From Alphaproteobacteria bacterium (GTDB lineage Bacteria; Pseudomonadota; Alphaproteobacteria; SHVZ01): 32,159 nucleotides of DNA. Within the stretch, counting starts at the first letter, position 1, and the number at the start of each line of letters is the position of its first letter. The notes under the pieces are model-generated. The model worked only from the letters and a program-made list of their open reading frames with translations, had not been told where the DNA came from and made no database searches. The translations under genes and the position numbers were made by a program. Of the stretch, positions 23,273 to 31,979 are shown in pieces. Location: assembly GCA_016869285.1 (NCBI GenBank), contig VGEN01000036.1, positions 1 through 32,159 on the forward strand. The letters are read 5' to 3'.

Positions 23273-24784
23273 ATGACCGAATTGAAGCCGCTTCCCGCCG
23301 TCTGGCCGGCACCGCGAGCCGAGGCCCAGCCCGGCTACCGCACGCCGCCGCACAACTACGAGGCCGAGCAGGGTCTGCTCGGCGCGCTCTTGGTCAATAA
23401 CGCCGCCTATGAGCGCGTCGGCGACTTCCTGAGGCCGGAGCACTTCGCCGATCCCGCGCATGGCCGGATCTTCGCCGCGATTGGCAAGCTGATCGACCGG
23501 GGCCAGATCGCCAACCCGGTGACGCTGAAGGCGCTGTTCGATCAGGACGGCGCTCTGGCCGAGGTCGGCGGCGCACAATACCTGGTCAAGCTCGCCGCCT
23601 CGGTCGTCGCCATCGTCAACGCCGAGGATTACGGCCGCACCGTCCACGACCTCTACCTCCGCCGGCAGCTCATCGGCGTCGGCGAGGACATGGTCAACGA
23701 AGCGCACAAGCACGAGCTCGAAACCACCGCCAAGGACCAGATCGAGATCGCCGAGGCGAAGCTGTTCCAGCTCGCCGAAACCGATCAGGCCGAGAAGGGA
23801 TTCCAATCCTTCGGCCAGGCTCTCGCCAGCTCGATCGAGATGGCCGAGGCCGCCTACAAGCGCGACGGCAAGCTTACCGGCGTGCCGACGGGGCTGACCG
23901 ATCTCGACAAGCTGCTGGGGGGCCTCCATCCCTCGGATCTCGTGATCGTCGCCGCGCGACCCGGCATGGGCAAGAGCGCGCTCGCCTGCAACATCGCCTT
24001 CAACGCTGCGAGCCTGTCGGTCAACGATCCCGACGCCGAGCGCTTCGTCGTCGCGCTCTTCTCGCTCGAAATGTCGGCCGAGCAGCTCAGCACGCGGCTT
24101 CTCGCCGAGCAGATCGACGTGCCGAGCGAGAAGATTCGTCGCGGCGAGCTCAACGAGCAGGATTTCCGCAACCTGGTGCAGGCGGCTCAGCGCCTCGAGC
24201 GCACGCCGATCTTCATCGATGACACGCCGTCGATCACGACAACGGCGCTGCGCAGCCGGGCGCGTCGACTGAAGCGCCAGCACGGTCTTCACCTGATCAT
24301 CGTCGACTATCTTCAGCTTATGAGACCGACCGTCGGCACCAAGTCGGAGAACCGCGTCCAGGAAGTCTCCGACATCACCCGTTCGCTGAAGGCTATCGCC
24401 AAGGAGCTGAACGTGCCCGTGCTCGCCGGCGCCCAGCTCAGCCGCGCCGTCGAGCAGCGCGAGGACAAGCGCCCGCAGCTTGCCGATCTCAGGGAGTCCG
24501 GCTCTATCGAGCAGGACGCCGACGTCGTCATGTTCATCTACCGCGAGGAGTACTATCACAAGCGCGAAGTGCCGGTGCGTCGCGCCGACGAGAGCGACGA
24601 GAAGTATCACGACCGCATGGAGCGCTGGCAGGAGCGCGGCGAGCAGATCCTCGGCATCGCCGAGGTGATCGTCGGCAAGCAGCGCCATGGCCCCACCGGC
24701 ACGATCAAGCTGCAATTCGACGGGCCGACGACGAAGTTCTCCAACCTCGTCCTGCCTGGCCACATCGCCGATGCGATCGGATGA
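23273..24784 (+). CDS. dnaB: Replicative DNA helicase
   Basis: This 503-residue protein has the DnaB N-terminal helical domain (YRTPPHNYEAEQGLLGALL, about 20-120), a linker helix, and the RecA-like C-terminal ATPase. The Walker A is RPGMGKSALA with K234. The DnaB motif VDYLQLM and the catalytic-Glu stretch SLEMSAEQL are present, as are GAQLSRAVEQR and LADLRESGSIEQDADVV. It is the hexameric 5'-3' helicase of the replication fork. No intein is present. The last 14 bases overlap the start of alr. The preceding gap contains DnaA-box-like sequence. Confidence 0.97.
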   Translation: MTELKPLPAVWPAPRAEAQPGYRTPPHNYEAEQGLLGALLVNNAAYERVGDFLRPEHFADPAHGRIFAAIGKLIDRGQIANPVTLKALFDQDGALAEVGGAQYLVKLAASVVAIVNAEDYGRTVHDLYLRRQLIGVGEDMVNEAHKHELETTAKDQIEIAEAKLFQLAETDQAEKGFQSFGQALASSIEMAEAAYKRDGKLTGVPTGLTDLDKLLGGLHPSDLVIVAARPGMGKSALACNIAFNAASLSVNDPDAERFVVALFSLEMSAEQLSTRLLAEQIDVPSEKIRRGELNEQDFRNLVQAAQRLERTPIFIDDTPSITTTALRSRARRLKRQHGLHLIIVDYLQLMRPTVGTKSENRVQEVSDITRSLKAIAKELNVPVLAGAQLSRAVEQREDKRPQLADLRESGSIEQDADVVMFIYREEYYHKREVPVRRADESDEKYHDRMERWQERGEQILGIAEVIVGKQRHGPTGTIKLQFDGPTTKFSNLVLPGHIADAIG

Positions 24785-25871
24785 CATTCCGGCGAATGCC
24801 GGCGCGATTCTGACCGTCGATCTCGATGCCGTCGCTGCCAATTGGCGCTTGCTCTCAGGCCGCGCCGCGCCGCATGCCGACTGCGCGGCCATGGTCAAGG
24901 CCGATGCCTATGGCCTCGGCGCCGAGCAGGTCGGGCCGGTGCTCGCCAAGGCCGGCGCCCGCGTCTTCTTCGTTGCCACGCTCGACGAAGGCATCCGGCT
25001 CCGCCGCGCCATCAAGCAGGAGATCTGCGTGCTCGAAGGGCCGCGTCCAGCGAGCGAGAGCGAGTTCCGTGCGCATAGGCTGACGCCGGTCGTCAACTCG
25101 CTCGACCAGCTCGCGCGCTGGCGCTCGAGCGGTGGCGGCCGCGCGATCCTGCATGTCGATACCGGCATGAGCCGGCTCGGCATTTCCGAGGCCGAGGCCG
25201 AGACGCTTGCGGCCGAGCCCGGCCGCCTCGGTGGCGTCGAGCTTGCCTGGATCATGAGCCACCTGGTCTCAGGCGAGATCCAGCACGACCCGGAGAATGC
25301 GCTCCAGCTCGCGCGTTTCCGCGATGCGCTCGGCAAGCTGCCGAAAGCGAAGGCGAGCCTTGCCAACTCGGCCGGGATCTTCCTCGGCCCCGCCTATCAC
25401 TTCGACCTGGTGCGTCCGGGCGCGGCTCTCTACGGCCTGGCGCCGGTCGAGCACGCGCCGAATCCGATGCGCACCGCGGTCAGGCTCGAAGCCGAGATTC
25501 TCACGGTGCGCACCATCGCCGACGGCCGCTCGGTCGGCTACAACGCGCAATGGCGGGCGAATCGTCCGACCCGGATCGCCACCGTCGGCGTCGGATACGC
25601 CGACGGGTATTTGCGCTCGCTCACCAACCGGGGCCGCGGATATATTGCCAGCCGCTCGATACCTCTGGTGGGACGCGTCTCGATGGACCTGGTGACCTTC
25701 GACGTGACCGACCTGCCGGAGAGCGTGTGCCGGCCCGGCGCCATGATCGCGCTGATGGGGCCGGAGCTTCCGCCAGACGCGCTTGGCGCTCTCGCCGGCA
25801 CCAACGGCTACCAGATGCTGACCGGTCTCTCTCGCCGCTACGCCCGGCGCTATCTCGGATCCGCCGCGTGA
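24771..25871 (+). CDS. alr: Alanine racemase
   Basis: This is a 366-residue PLP enzyme of fold III. The Schiff-base Lys is K43 (MVKADAYGLG). The catalytic Tyr on the opposite face is Y276 (VGVGYADGY), and R215 (VRPGAALYG) contacts the PLP pyridine nitrogen. It converts L- to D-alanine for peptidoglycan. The chosen ATG (24771) overlaps the dnaB end by 14 bases; no better in-frame start follows before the conserved LTVDLDAVAANW. This gives translational coupling to dnaB. The stop overlaps the mlaE GTG. Confidence 0.95.
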   Translation: MRSDDIPANAGAILTVDLDAVAANWRLLSGRAAPHADCAAMVKADAYGLGAEQVGPVLAKAGARVFFVATLDEGIRLRRAIKQEICVLEGPRPASESEFRAHRLTPVVNSLDQLARWRSSGGGRAILHVDTGMSRLGISEAEAETLAAEPGRLGGVELAWIMSHLVSGEIQHDPENALQLARFRDALGKLPKAKASLANSAGIFLGPAYHFDLVRPGAALYGLAPVEHAPNPMRTAVRLEAEILTVRTIADGRSVGYNAQWRANRPTRIATVGVGYADGYLRSLTNRGRGYIASRSIPLVGRVSMDLVTFDVTDLPESVCRPGAMIALMGPELPPDALGALAGTNGYQMLTGLSRRYARRYLGSAA

Positions 25872-26644
25872 TCGGCATCCTCGCCACGATCGGCCGCGCC
25901 TTCCTCGAAGGGCTGGCGGCGCTCGGCCGGCTGGTGATCTTCGCCGGTGCGGCGCTCGGCCATATGGTGCGGCCCCCCTTCTATCCGCGCCTGATCGGCC
26001 GGCAGATGATCGAGATCGGCTATTTCTCGCTGCCGGTGGTGGCGTTGACCACGCTGTTCTCCGGCATGGTGCTGGCGCTGCAGAGCTACACCGGCTTCGC
26101 CCGCTTCTCGGCCGAGAGCGCGATTGCGACCGTGGTCGTGCTGTCCATGACGCGAGAGCTGGCGCCGGTTCTTGCCGGCCTGATGGTCGCTGGCCGGATC
26201 GGCGCGGCGATGGCAGCCGAGATCGGCACCATGCGCGTGACCGAGCAGATCGACGCGCTGACCGTGCTCTCGACCGATCCCTACAAGTACCTCGTGGCGC
26301 CGCGGCTGATCGCCGGCGCCACCATGCTGCCGCTGCTCGTGCTGATCGGCGACATCCTCGGCGTCTTCGGGGGATATCTGGTCGCCATCTACAAGCTCGA
26401 CTTCAACGCTGCCGCCTATCTGCGGCGCACGGCGGACTATCTCGAATTCATGGACGTGGTCTCGGGCCTGGTGAAAGCTGCGGTCTTCGGATTCCTGGTC
26501 GCGCTGACCGGCTGCTATCACGGCTACAACTCGAAGGGCGGCGCCCGGGGCGTCGGCCAGGCGACGACCAACGCCGTGGTCTCCGCCTCGATCCTGATCC
26601 TCGTCTTCAACTACATCATCACCGAGCTGTTTTTCGCCCGATGA
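25868..26644 (+). CDS. mlaE: MlaE-type ABC transporter permease
   Basis: This 258-residue permease of the MlaE/YrbE family starts at GTG 25868, overlapping the alr TGA (GTGA). An earlier open frame reaches into alr but is not the start. The family hallmarks are FYPRLIGRQMIEIGYFSLPVV, then ELAPVLAGLMVAGRIGAAMAAEIGTMRVTEQIDAL. It has about five to six membrane segments. With MlaF it forms the inner-membrane part of the system that moves phospholipids between inner and outer membranes. The MlaD, MlaB and MlaC partners are not in this window. Confidence 0.93.
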   Translation: MIGILATIGRAFLEGLAALGRLVIFAGAALGHMVRPPFYPRLIGRQMIEIGYFSLPVVALTTLFSGMVLALQSYTGFARFSAESAIATVVVLSMTRELAPVLAGLMVAGRIGAAMAAEIGTMRVTEQIDALTVLSTDPYKYLVAPRLIAGATMLPLLVLIGDILGVFGGYLVAIYKLDFNAAAYLRRTADYLEFMDVVSGLVKAAVFGFLVALTGCYHGYNSKGGARGVGQATTNAVVSASILILVFNYIITELFFAR

Positions 26645-27414
26645 GCCCGCCGAAGATCGAATTGAGCGGCGTCAAGAAGGCCTTCGGCGAGAAGATCGTG
26701 CTCGACGGCATCGACTACGCCCTGCCCGAGGGGGAGAGCCTGGTCGTGATCGGCGGCTCCGGCTCGGGCAAGTCGGTGCTGCTGAAGTGCATCCTCGGCA
26801 TCATCCGTCCCGACGCCGGCTCGATCCGCATCGACGGCGAGGAAACGGTCGGTGCCGGCAGCGAGGCCCGCGAGAAGGTGCGCGGGAAGATCGGTATGCT
26901 GTTCCAGGGCTCGGCGCTCTTCGACAGCCTGCCCGTCTGGCAGAATGTCGCCTTCCGCCTGATCCAGGGTCAGGGCATGGAGCGGAGGCAGGCGAAGGAG
27001 ATCGCGCTCGGCAAGCTGGCTCAGGTCGGGCTGGCGCCGCCGGTCGCCGAGCTTTATCCGGCCGAGCTCTCCGGCGGCATGCAAAAGCGCGTGGCTCTCG
27101 CCCGCGCGATCGCCAGCGATCCCGAGATCATCTTCTTCGACGAGCCGACCACCGGCCTCGATCCGATCATGGCCGACGTCATCAACGACCTGATCGTCGC
27201 CTCGGTGAAGAAGCTCGGCGCGACCACGATCTCGATCACGCATGACATGGCGAGCGCGCGCAAGATCGCGACCCGGATCGCGATGATCTACGGCGGCAAG
27301 TTCATCTGGGCCGGCGAAGCCAAGGACATCGACCGCTCCGGCAACGCCCATGTCGATCAGTTCATCCACGGCCGCGCCGAGGGCCCGATCCAAATGGCGG
27401 TGAGAAGACCCTAG
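26641..27414 (+). CDS. mlaF: MlaF-type ABC transporter ATP-binding protein
   Basis: This 257-residue ATPase has a Walker A GGSGSGKS (K44), a Q-loop near FQGSALFDSL, the signature LSGGMQKR, a Walker B IIFFDEPTTGLDP, and a switch His in SITHDMASA. The FDEPTTGLDP and GMQKRVALARA stretch is characteristic of MlaF/Ttg2A. It powers the MlaE permease. The ATG overlaps the mlaE stop (ATGA). Five bases separate its stop from radA, so the operon continues. Confidence 0.94.
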   Translation: MSPPKIELSGVKKAFGEKIVLDGIDYALPEGESLVVIGGSGSGKSVLLKCILGIIRPDAGSIRIDGEETVGAGSEAREKVRGKIGMLFQGSALFDSLPVWQNVAFRLIQGQGMERRQAKEIALGKLAQVGLAPPVAELYPAELSGGMQKRVALARAIASDPEIIFFDEPTTGLDPIMADVINDLIVASVKKLGATTISITHDMASARKIATRIAMIYGGKFIWAGEAKDIDRSGNAHVDQFIHGRAEGPIQMAVRRP

Positions 27415-27419
27415 ACGCG

Positions 27420-28808
27420 ATGGCCAAATCCCACACCCGTTATGTCTGCCAGTCCTGCGGCGCTTCGACGGCGCGATGGGCGGGGCGGTGCGAGTCCTGC
27501 GGGGCGTGGAACACGATCGTCGAGGAGGCCGCCGAAAACCTGGCGCCGAAGGGGCAGTCGGCCAAGGGTGGGCGCAAGCTCGACTTCGTCGACCTCTCCG
27601 GTGCGACCGCCGAGATCCCACGCGCCGTCACCGGCATCGCCGAGTTCGACCGGGTCTGCGGCGGCGGCCTCGTGCCCGGCTCGGCGATCCTGATCGGCGG
27701 CGATCCCGGCATCGGCAAGTCGACACTGCTGCTCCAGGTCGTCGCCCGGCTCGCGACCAGGGGCTCGACCATCTACATCTCGGGCGAGGAGGCGATCGAC
27801 CAGGTGCGGCTTCGCGCCAAGCGCCTGAAGGTCGAGGGCGCGCAGGTGGCGCTCGCCGCCGCGACCTCGGTTCGAGACATCCTGGCAAGCCTCGACGGCA
27901 CCGATCACAAGGATGTCGTCGTCATCGACTCGATCCAGACCATGTATGTCGACACGCTGGATTCGGCGCCGGGCACGGTCGCCCAGGTCCGCGCTTCGGC
28001 GCAGGAGCTGATCCGGCTCGCCAAGCGCCGCGGTTTCGCGCTCTTCCTCGTCGGCCACGTCACCAAGGAAGGCATGATCGCCGGACCCCGCGTGCTCGAG
28101 CACATGGTCGACACCGTGCTCTATTTCGAGGGAGAGCGCGGGCATCACTTCCGCATCCTGCGCGCGGTCAAGAATCGCTTCGGGCCGACCGACGAGATCG
28201 GCGTCTTCGAGATGACCGATCGGGGCCTCGCCGAGGTCTCCAATCCTTCGGCCCTCTTCCTCGCCGAGCGCCGAGGCGACGTCTCCGGCGCGGCCGTCTT
28301 TGCCGGCATGGAGGGCACGCGGCCGGTGCTGGTCGAGGTCCAGGCCCTGGTTGCCCCCTCGCCCTTCTCCACCCCGCGCCGGCAAGTTGTCGGCTGGGAT
28401 GCGGGGCGGCTTGCCATGATCACCGCGGTATTGGATGCCCGCTGCGGCGTCAGCCTTGCCGGTGCGGACGTATTTCTCAATGTTGCCGGGGGGTTGAAGA
28501 TCAATGAGCCGGCGGCCGACCTCGCCTGCGCCGCTGCCCTCATCTCTTCCTTGACGCAGACCCCGGTTCCGCCCGATACGGTGGTCTTCGGCGAGATCGG
28601 CCTCGCCTGCGAGGTCAGGCAGGTGGGCCAGTCCGAGGCCCGCCTCAAGGAGGCAGCGAAATTGGGTTTCTCCAAAGCCTTCCTGCCGAAACGGCGGCGC
28701 AAGCAGGCGATGGGCGACGCCCCGCTCGAGCTGGTCGAGATCGACCAGCTCGCCGAGCTGGTCAGCCGGCTAGACGGCGATTCCAGCCTTAGGCGTAAGC
28801 GCGCATGA
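27420..28808 (+). CDS. radA: DNA repair protein RadA
   Basis: This 462-residue RecA-like protein has an N-terminal Cys4 zinc finger (YVCQSCGASTARWAGRCESCG) and a Walker A GGDPGIGKST. The RadA-specific KNRFG motif is in VKNRFGPTDEIGVFEM. A Lon-like C-terminal domain (about 290-445) ends before a basic tail. RadA is a branch-migration helicase in homologous recombination. The zinc finger is complete, with paired cysteines at 10/13 and 24/27 by approximate count. The stop overlaps the cvpA ATG by four bases. Confidence 0.97.
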   Translation: MAKSHTRYVCQSCGASTARWAGRCESCGAWNTIVEEAAENLAPKGQSAKGGRKLDFVDLSGATAEIPRAVTGIAEFDRVCGGGLVPGSAILIGGDPGIGKSTLLLQVVARLATRGSTIYISGEEAIDQVRLRAKRLKVEGAQVALAAATSVRDILASLDGTDHKDVVVIDSIQTMYVDTLDSAPGTVAQVRASAQELIRLAKRRGFALFLVGHVTKEGMIAGPRVLEHMVDTVLYFEGERGHHFRILRAVKNRFGPTDEIGVFEMTDRGLAEVSNPSALFLAERRGDVSGAAVFAGMEGTRPVLVEVQALVAPSPFSTPRRQVVGWDAGRLAMITAVLDARCGVSLAGADVFLNVAGGLKINEPAADLACAAALISSLTQTPVPPDTVVFGEIGLACEVRQVGQSEARLKEAAKLGFSKAFLPKRRRKQAMGDAPLELVEIDQLAELVSRLDGDSSLRRKRA

Positions 28809-29482
28809 GCACTCTTCCCTTCACCGTCACGGACGGCATCGTCGTCGGGATCGTCCTGCTGTCGGGCCTCTTCGCCTTCTTCCGCGGCATCGTGAAGGAG
28901 TCGCTGGCGATCGGCGCCTGGGTCGGTGCCGCGCTCGCGGCGCTCTACGGCTTCAAATATGCGCGGCCGATGGCGCGGCAATTCATCTCGATCGACATGA
29001 TCGCCGACGTGACGGCAGGCGCGGTGCTGTTCATCATCGCGTTGATCGTCCTGAGCCTCATCTCGGGCGCGATCTCGCGCCGGGTCCAGGACAGCCGGCT
29101 CTCGGCCGTCAACCGTTCGCTGGGGTTCCTCTTCGGGCTCGCCCGCGGCGCATTCATCGTTTGCCTTGCGCTCCTGGTCGTGAACTGGGCGGTGCCGCGC
29201 GAGCAGCGCCCCGATTGGATCTCCCAGGCCAAGACCCTGCCGGCGGTTGAGCAAGGCGCCCAATGGCTCTTGAACCTGCTGCCGCGCGAGGCCACATCGC
29301 AGACCCGGGCGGCGGCGGACGACGCCAAGCGCAAGGCCGAGCAGGCGATGGAGCTCAAGCGAAGCTATGACCGCCTGGTCAGCCCCCCGCCGAAGGCGAA
29401 TCCCGGTGCCCAGGAGGAGCGCCCCGGCTATACTGCCGACCAACGTCGCGACCTCGACGGCCTGATCCGGAAAGCCCAGTAA
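28805..29482 (+). CDS. cvpA: CvpA family protein
   Basis: This is a 225-residue membrane protein with four hydrophobic segments in the first 125 residues. It begins MSTLPFTVTDGIVVGIVLLSGLFAFFRGIVKE, the CvpA signature, and continues with a soluble, charged C-terminal tail (about 165-225). In E. coli CvpA is needed for colicin V production and cell-envelope stress tolerance. In alphaproteobacteria it is typically found right before purF, as here. The ATG overlaps the radA stop. The molecular role is not defined. Confidence 0.92.
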   Translation: MSTLPFTVTDGIVVGIVLLSGLFAFFRGIVKESLAIGAWVGAALAALYGFKYARPMARQFISIDMIADVTAGAVLFIIALIVLSLISGAISRRVQDSRLSAVNRSLGFLFGLARGAFIVCLALLVVNWAVPREQRPDWISQAKTLPAVEQGAQWLLNLLPREATSQTRAAADDAKRKAEQAMELKRSYDRLVSPPPKANPGAQEERPGYTADQRRDLDGLIRKAQ

Positions 29483-29506
29483 CCGAGAGAAGACCCAAGG
29501 CCGCCG

Positions 29507-30964
29507 ATGAGCCTCACGACCAGCCCCTTCGACGACGACAAGCTGCACGAGGAGTGCGCGCTCTTCGGCATCTTCGGCACGCCCGATGCGGCCGCGCATA
29601 CCGCGCTCGGGCTGCACGCCCAGCAGCATCGCGGCCAGGAGGCGACCGGCATCGTCTCATACGACGGACGCCAGTTCTCGGCGCACCGCGGCATGGGCCA
29701 TGTCGGCGACAATTTCGGCGACCCCGCAGTGATCCAGCGCCTGAAGGGCTACGCCGCGATCGGCCACAACCGCTACGCCACCACCGGCGCCACGGTCGCG
29801 CGCAACTCGCAGCCCCTCTTCGCCGAGCTCGAGACCGGCGGCTTTGCCGTCGGCCACAACGGCAACCTGACCAACGCCATGGAGATCCGGAAGGATCTCG
29901 TCCGTCGCGGCTGCCTGTTCCAGTCGACCACCGACAGCGAGGTCATCATCCATCTGATGGCGATCGGGCGCGGCAGCAATGTCGTCGACCGCCTGGTCGG
30001 CGCGCTCCGCCAGGTCGAGGGCGCCTATTCGCTGGTGGCGCTCTCGCCGACCGGCCTCATCGGTGTGCGCGATCCGCACGGTGTCAGACCGCTGGTTCTA
30101 GGAAAGCTCGGCGACGCCTATATTCTCGCTTCCGAAACCTGCGGCCTCGACATCATCGGTGCCGAGTTCGTGCGCGACATCGACAAGGGCGAGGTCGTCG
30201 TCATCGACGAGTCCGGCGTCCACAGCCACTACCCGTTCCGTGAGCAGCAGGAACGCTTCTGCATCTTCGAGTACATCTACTTCTCGCGCCCCGACAGTAT
30301 CGTCGAGGGCACCAGCGTCTACGAGGCGCGCAAACGCATCGGCGCCGAGCTTGCGCGCGAAAGCCATGTCGGCGCCGATCTCGTGATCCCGGTTCCGGAT
30401 TCCGGCGTGCCGGCGGCGATCGGCTATGCCGCCGAGAGCGGCATCCCCTTCGAGCTCGGCATCATCCGCAATCACTATGTCGGCCGCACATTCATCGAGC
30501 CGACCGACCACATCCGCCATCTCGGCGTGAAGCTGAAGCACAACGCGTCGCGTGCTCAGCTCCAGGGAAAGCGCGTGATCCTGGTCGATGACTCGATCGT
30601 GCGCGGCACCACCTCGACCAAGATCATCCAGATGGTCCGACAAGCCGGTGCCAAGGAAGTGCACTTCCGCATCGCCAGCCCGCCGACCACGCATTCCTGC
30701 TTCTACGGCGTCGACACGCCCGAGCGCTCGAAGCTGCTCGCCGCCCAGATGGACGTCAAAGGCATGGCCGAATTCATCGGCGCCGACACGCTTGCCTTCG
30801 TCTCGCTCGACGGCCTCTATCGTGCCATGGGCAAGAAGGGGCGCGATGCGAAGAAGCCGGCCTATTGCGATGCCTGCTTCACCGGCGACTACCCGATCGC
30901 GCTGATCGATCAGCTCGAGGGCTCGCACGGCAAGCAGCTCTCGCTCCTCGCCGAGACGGCGTAG
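29507..30964 (+). CDS. purF: Amidophosphoribosyltransferase
   Basis: This 485-residue enzyme makes 5-phosphoribosylamine from PRPP and glutamine, the first step of purine synthesis. The glutaminase nucleophile is C17 (EECALFGIFG), exposed after removal of a 16-residue propeptide. The PRPP-binding loop is VILVDDSIVRGTTS (about 357-370). Cysteines at HSCFYGVDTP and YCDACFTGDYP are in positions typical of the [4Fe-4S] type of PurF, with the glutamine-site residues RHNRYATTG-like GHNRYATTG. It ends the plus-strand block. A REP-like hairpin follows 29 bases later. Confidence 0.96.
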   Translation: MSLTTSPFDDDKLHEECALFGIFGTPDAAAHTALGLHAQQHRGQEATGIVSYDGRQFSAHRGMGHVGDNFGDPAVIQRLKGYAAIGHNRYATTGATVARNSQPLFAELETGGFAVGHNGNLTNAMEIRKDLVRRGCLFQSTTDSEVIIHLMAIGRGSNVVDRLVGALRQVEGAYSLVALSPTGLIGVRDPHGVRPLVLGKLGDAYILASETCGLDIIGAEFVRDIDKGEVVVIDESGVHSHYPFREQQERFCIFEYIYFSRPDSIVEGTSVYEARKRIGAELARESHVGADLVIPVPDSGVPAAIGYAAESGIPFELGIIRNHYVGRTFIEPTDHIRHLGVKLKHNASRAQLQGKRVILVDDSIVRGTTSTKIIQMVRQAGAKEVHFRIASPPTTHSCFYGVDTPERSKLLAAQMDVKGMAEFIGADTLAFVSLDGLYRAMGKKGRDAKKPAYCDACFTGDYPIALIDQLEGSHGKQLSLLAETA

Positions 30965-30992
30965 ACGCTGCATCGGCCGCGCGTCAGCTGGA

Positions 30993-31070
30993 CCTCATGC
31001 TTCGACAGGCTCAGCATGAGGAATTTTCGTGGCACAAGGGTTGAACCTCATGCTGAGCTTGTCGAAGCAC
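30993..31070. repeat. REP-like palindromic pair downstream of purF
   Basis: Copy 1 (30993-31021) has ends CCTCATGCT and AGCATGAGG that pair with each other. Copy 2 (31046-31070) is an inverted copy of it with one mismatch over 25 bases (core CTGAGCTTGTCGAAGCA). The two can also pair into one long hairpin with a 24-base loop. This type of CTTCGACAAGCTCAGCATGAGG-like core is a familiar extragenic palindrome in alphaproteobacterial genomes. It could help end purF transcription. Confidence 0.75.
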
Positions 31071-31106
31071 GCACATCGCTGATCCAACACTCCTCGGAAG
31101 AGTCCC

Positions 31107-31811
31107 ATGCGCCTCAAAGATCGCATCGCTCTCGTCACCGGCGCATCGCGCGGTATCGGCCGTGCGGTTGCCGAGCGCTACGCCAAGGAAGGCGCGCATG
31201 TGATCGCGACCGCGCGCACCGTCGGCGGCCTCGAGGAGCTCGACGATGCGATCAAAGCCGCCGGCGGCACGGCCACGATGATCCCGCTCGACCTCATGTC
31301 GCCCGACGGCATCGAGAAGATGGGCCAGGCGGTCCTCGACCGCTTCAAGCGCCTCGACATCCTGGTCGGCAATGCCGCGGTCGCCGCCACGCTCGGGCCC
31401 GTTGCGCAGATCTCGGCCAAGGACTGGCAGGAGTCCATCGTCCTCAACCTCACCGCCAACTGGCGGTTGATCCGCTCCTTCCAGCCGCTGCTGGAGCAGT
31501 CGGAAGCCGGCCGTGCGATCTTCGTCACTTCCGGCGTGACCAAGGGCCTACCAGCCTATTTCGGTGCCTACAGCGCGACCAAATCCGCGCTCGACGCGCT
31601 GATCGTCACCTGGTGCAAGGAGATCGAGAAGACCAAGATCCGCGCCAACCTGCTCTCGCCTGGCGCCGTGCGCACCCGCATGCGCGCCGGCGCATTCCCC
31701 GGCGAGGACCCGATGACGGTCACCCCGCCCGAGGCGATCACGGGCATCTTCGTCGAGCTCGCCGAAGCCTCCTGCCAGCGCCACGGCGAATGGGTGAAGG
31801 CACAGCCCTAG
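31107..31811 (+). CDS. SDR-family oxidoreductase
   Basis: This 234-residue classical short-chain dehydrogenase has the NAD(P)-binding TGASRGIG (11-18). The NNAG position is GNAA (88-91), and the catalytic triad is S142, Y155 and K159 (YSATK). Arg37 just after the second strand hints at NADP preference. Position after cvpA-purF is a conserved alphaproteobacterial order in my recollection of the family. The substrate is unknown. It is distinct from FabG in the window (different C terminus, no GATLHVNGG end). It is separated from purF by the REP-like hairpin. Confidence 0.88.
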   Translation: MRLKDRIALVTGASRGIGRAVAERYAKEGAHVIATARTVGGLEELDDAIKAAGGTATMIPLDLMSPDGIEKMGQAVLDRFKRLDILVGNAAVAATLGPVAQISAKDWQESIVLNLTANWRLIRSFQPLLEQSEAGRAIFVTSGVTKGLPAYFGAYSATKSALDALIVTWCKEIEKTKIRANLLSPGAVRTRMRAGAFPGEDPMTVTPPEAITGIFVELAEASCQRHGEWVKAQP

Positions 31812-31857
31812 GCGAGATGGGCCTGCACTCCGGCGCGGTGGGATGACCGCAGTCTAA

Positions 31858-31979
31858 CCTGGATTATTCGTGACGGGGGCTGTCTCGATGCGGCGGGTGT
31901 AGCATAACTCACTGATTTCGTTTAGGATTTGGTTGTCTAAGCCGGTCCTTCACGAGAGCAGGGAGGCGCCACGCCCGCC
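31858..31979 (+). mobile_element. Left end of an IS1380-family insertion sequence
   Basis: The intergenic stretch before the transposase begins CCTGGATTATTCGTGAC at 31858, about 45 bases after the SDR stop, and is the likely left terminal inverted repeat. I infer this from position and the family's usual layout. The right end is outside the window, so neither repeat nor target duplication can be checked. A GGGAGG ribosome-binding site lies at about 31961-31966. Confidence 0.45.

Noticed and set aside
23201..24898. 565-codon minus-strand frame
   Set aside because: Antisense shadow of dnaB.
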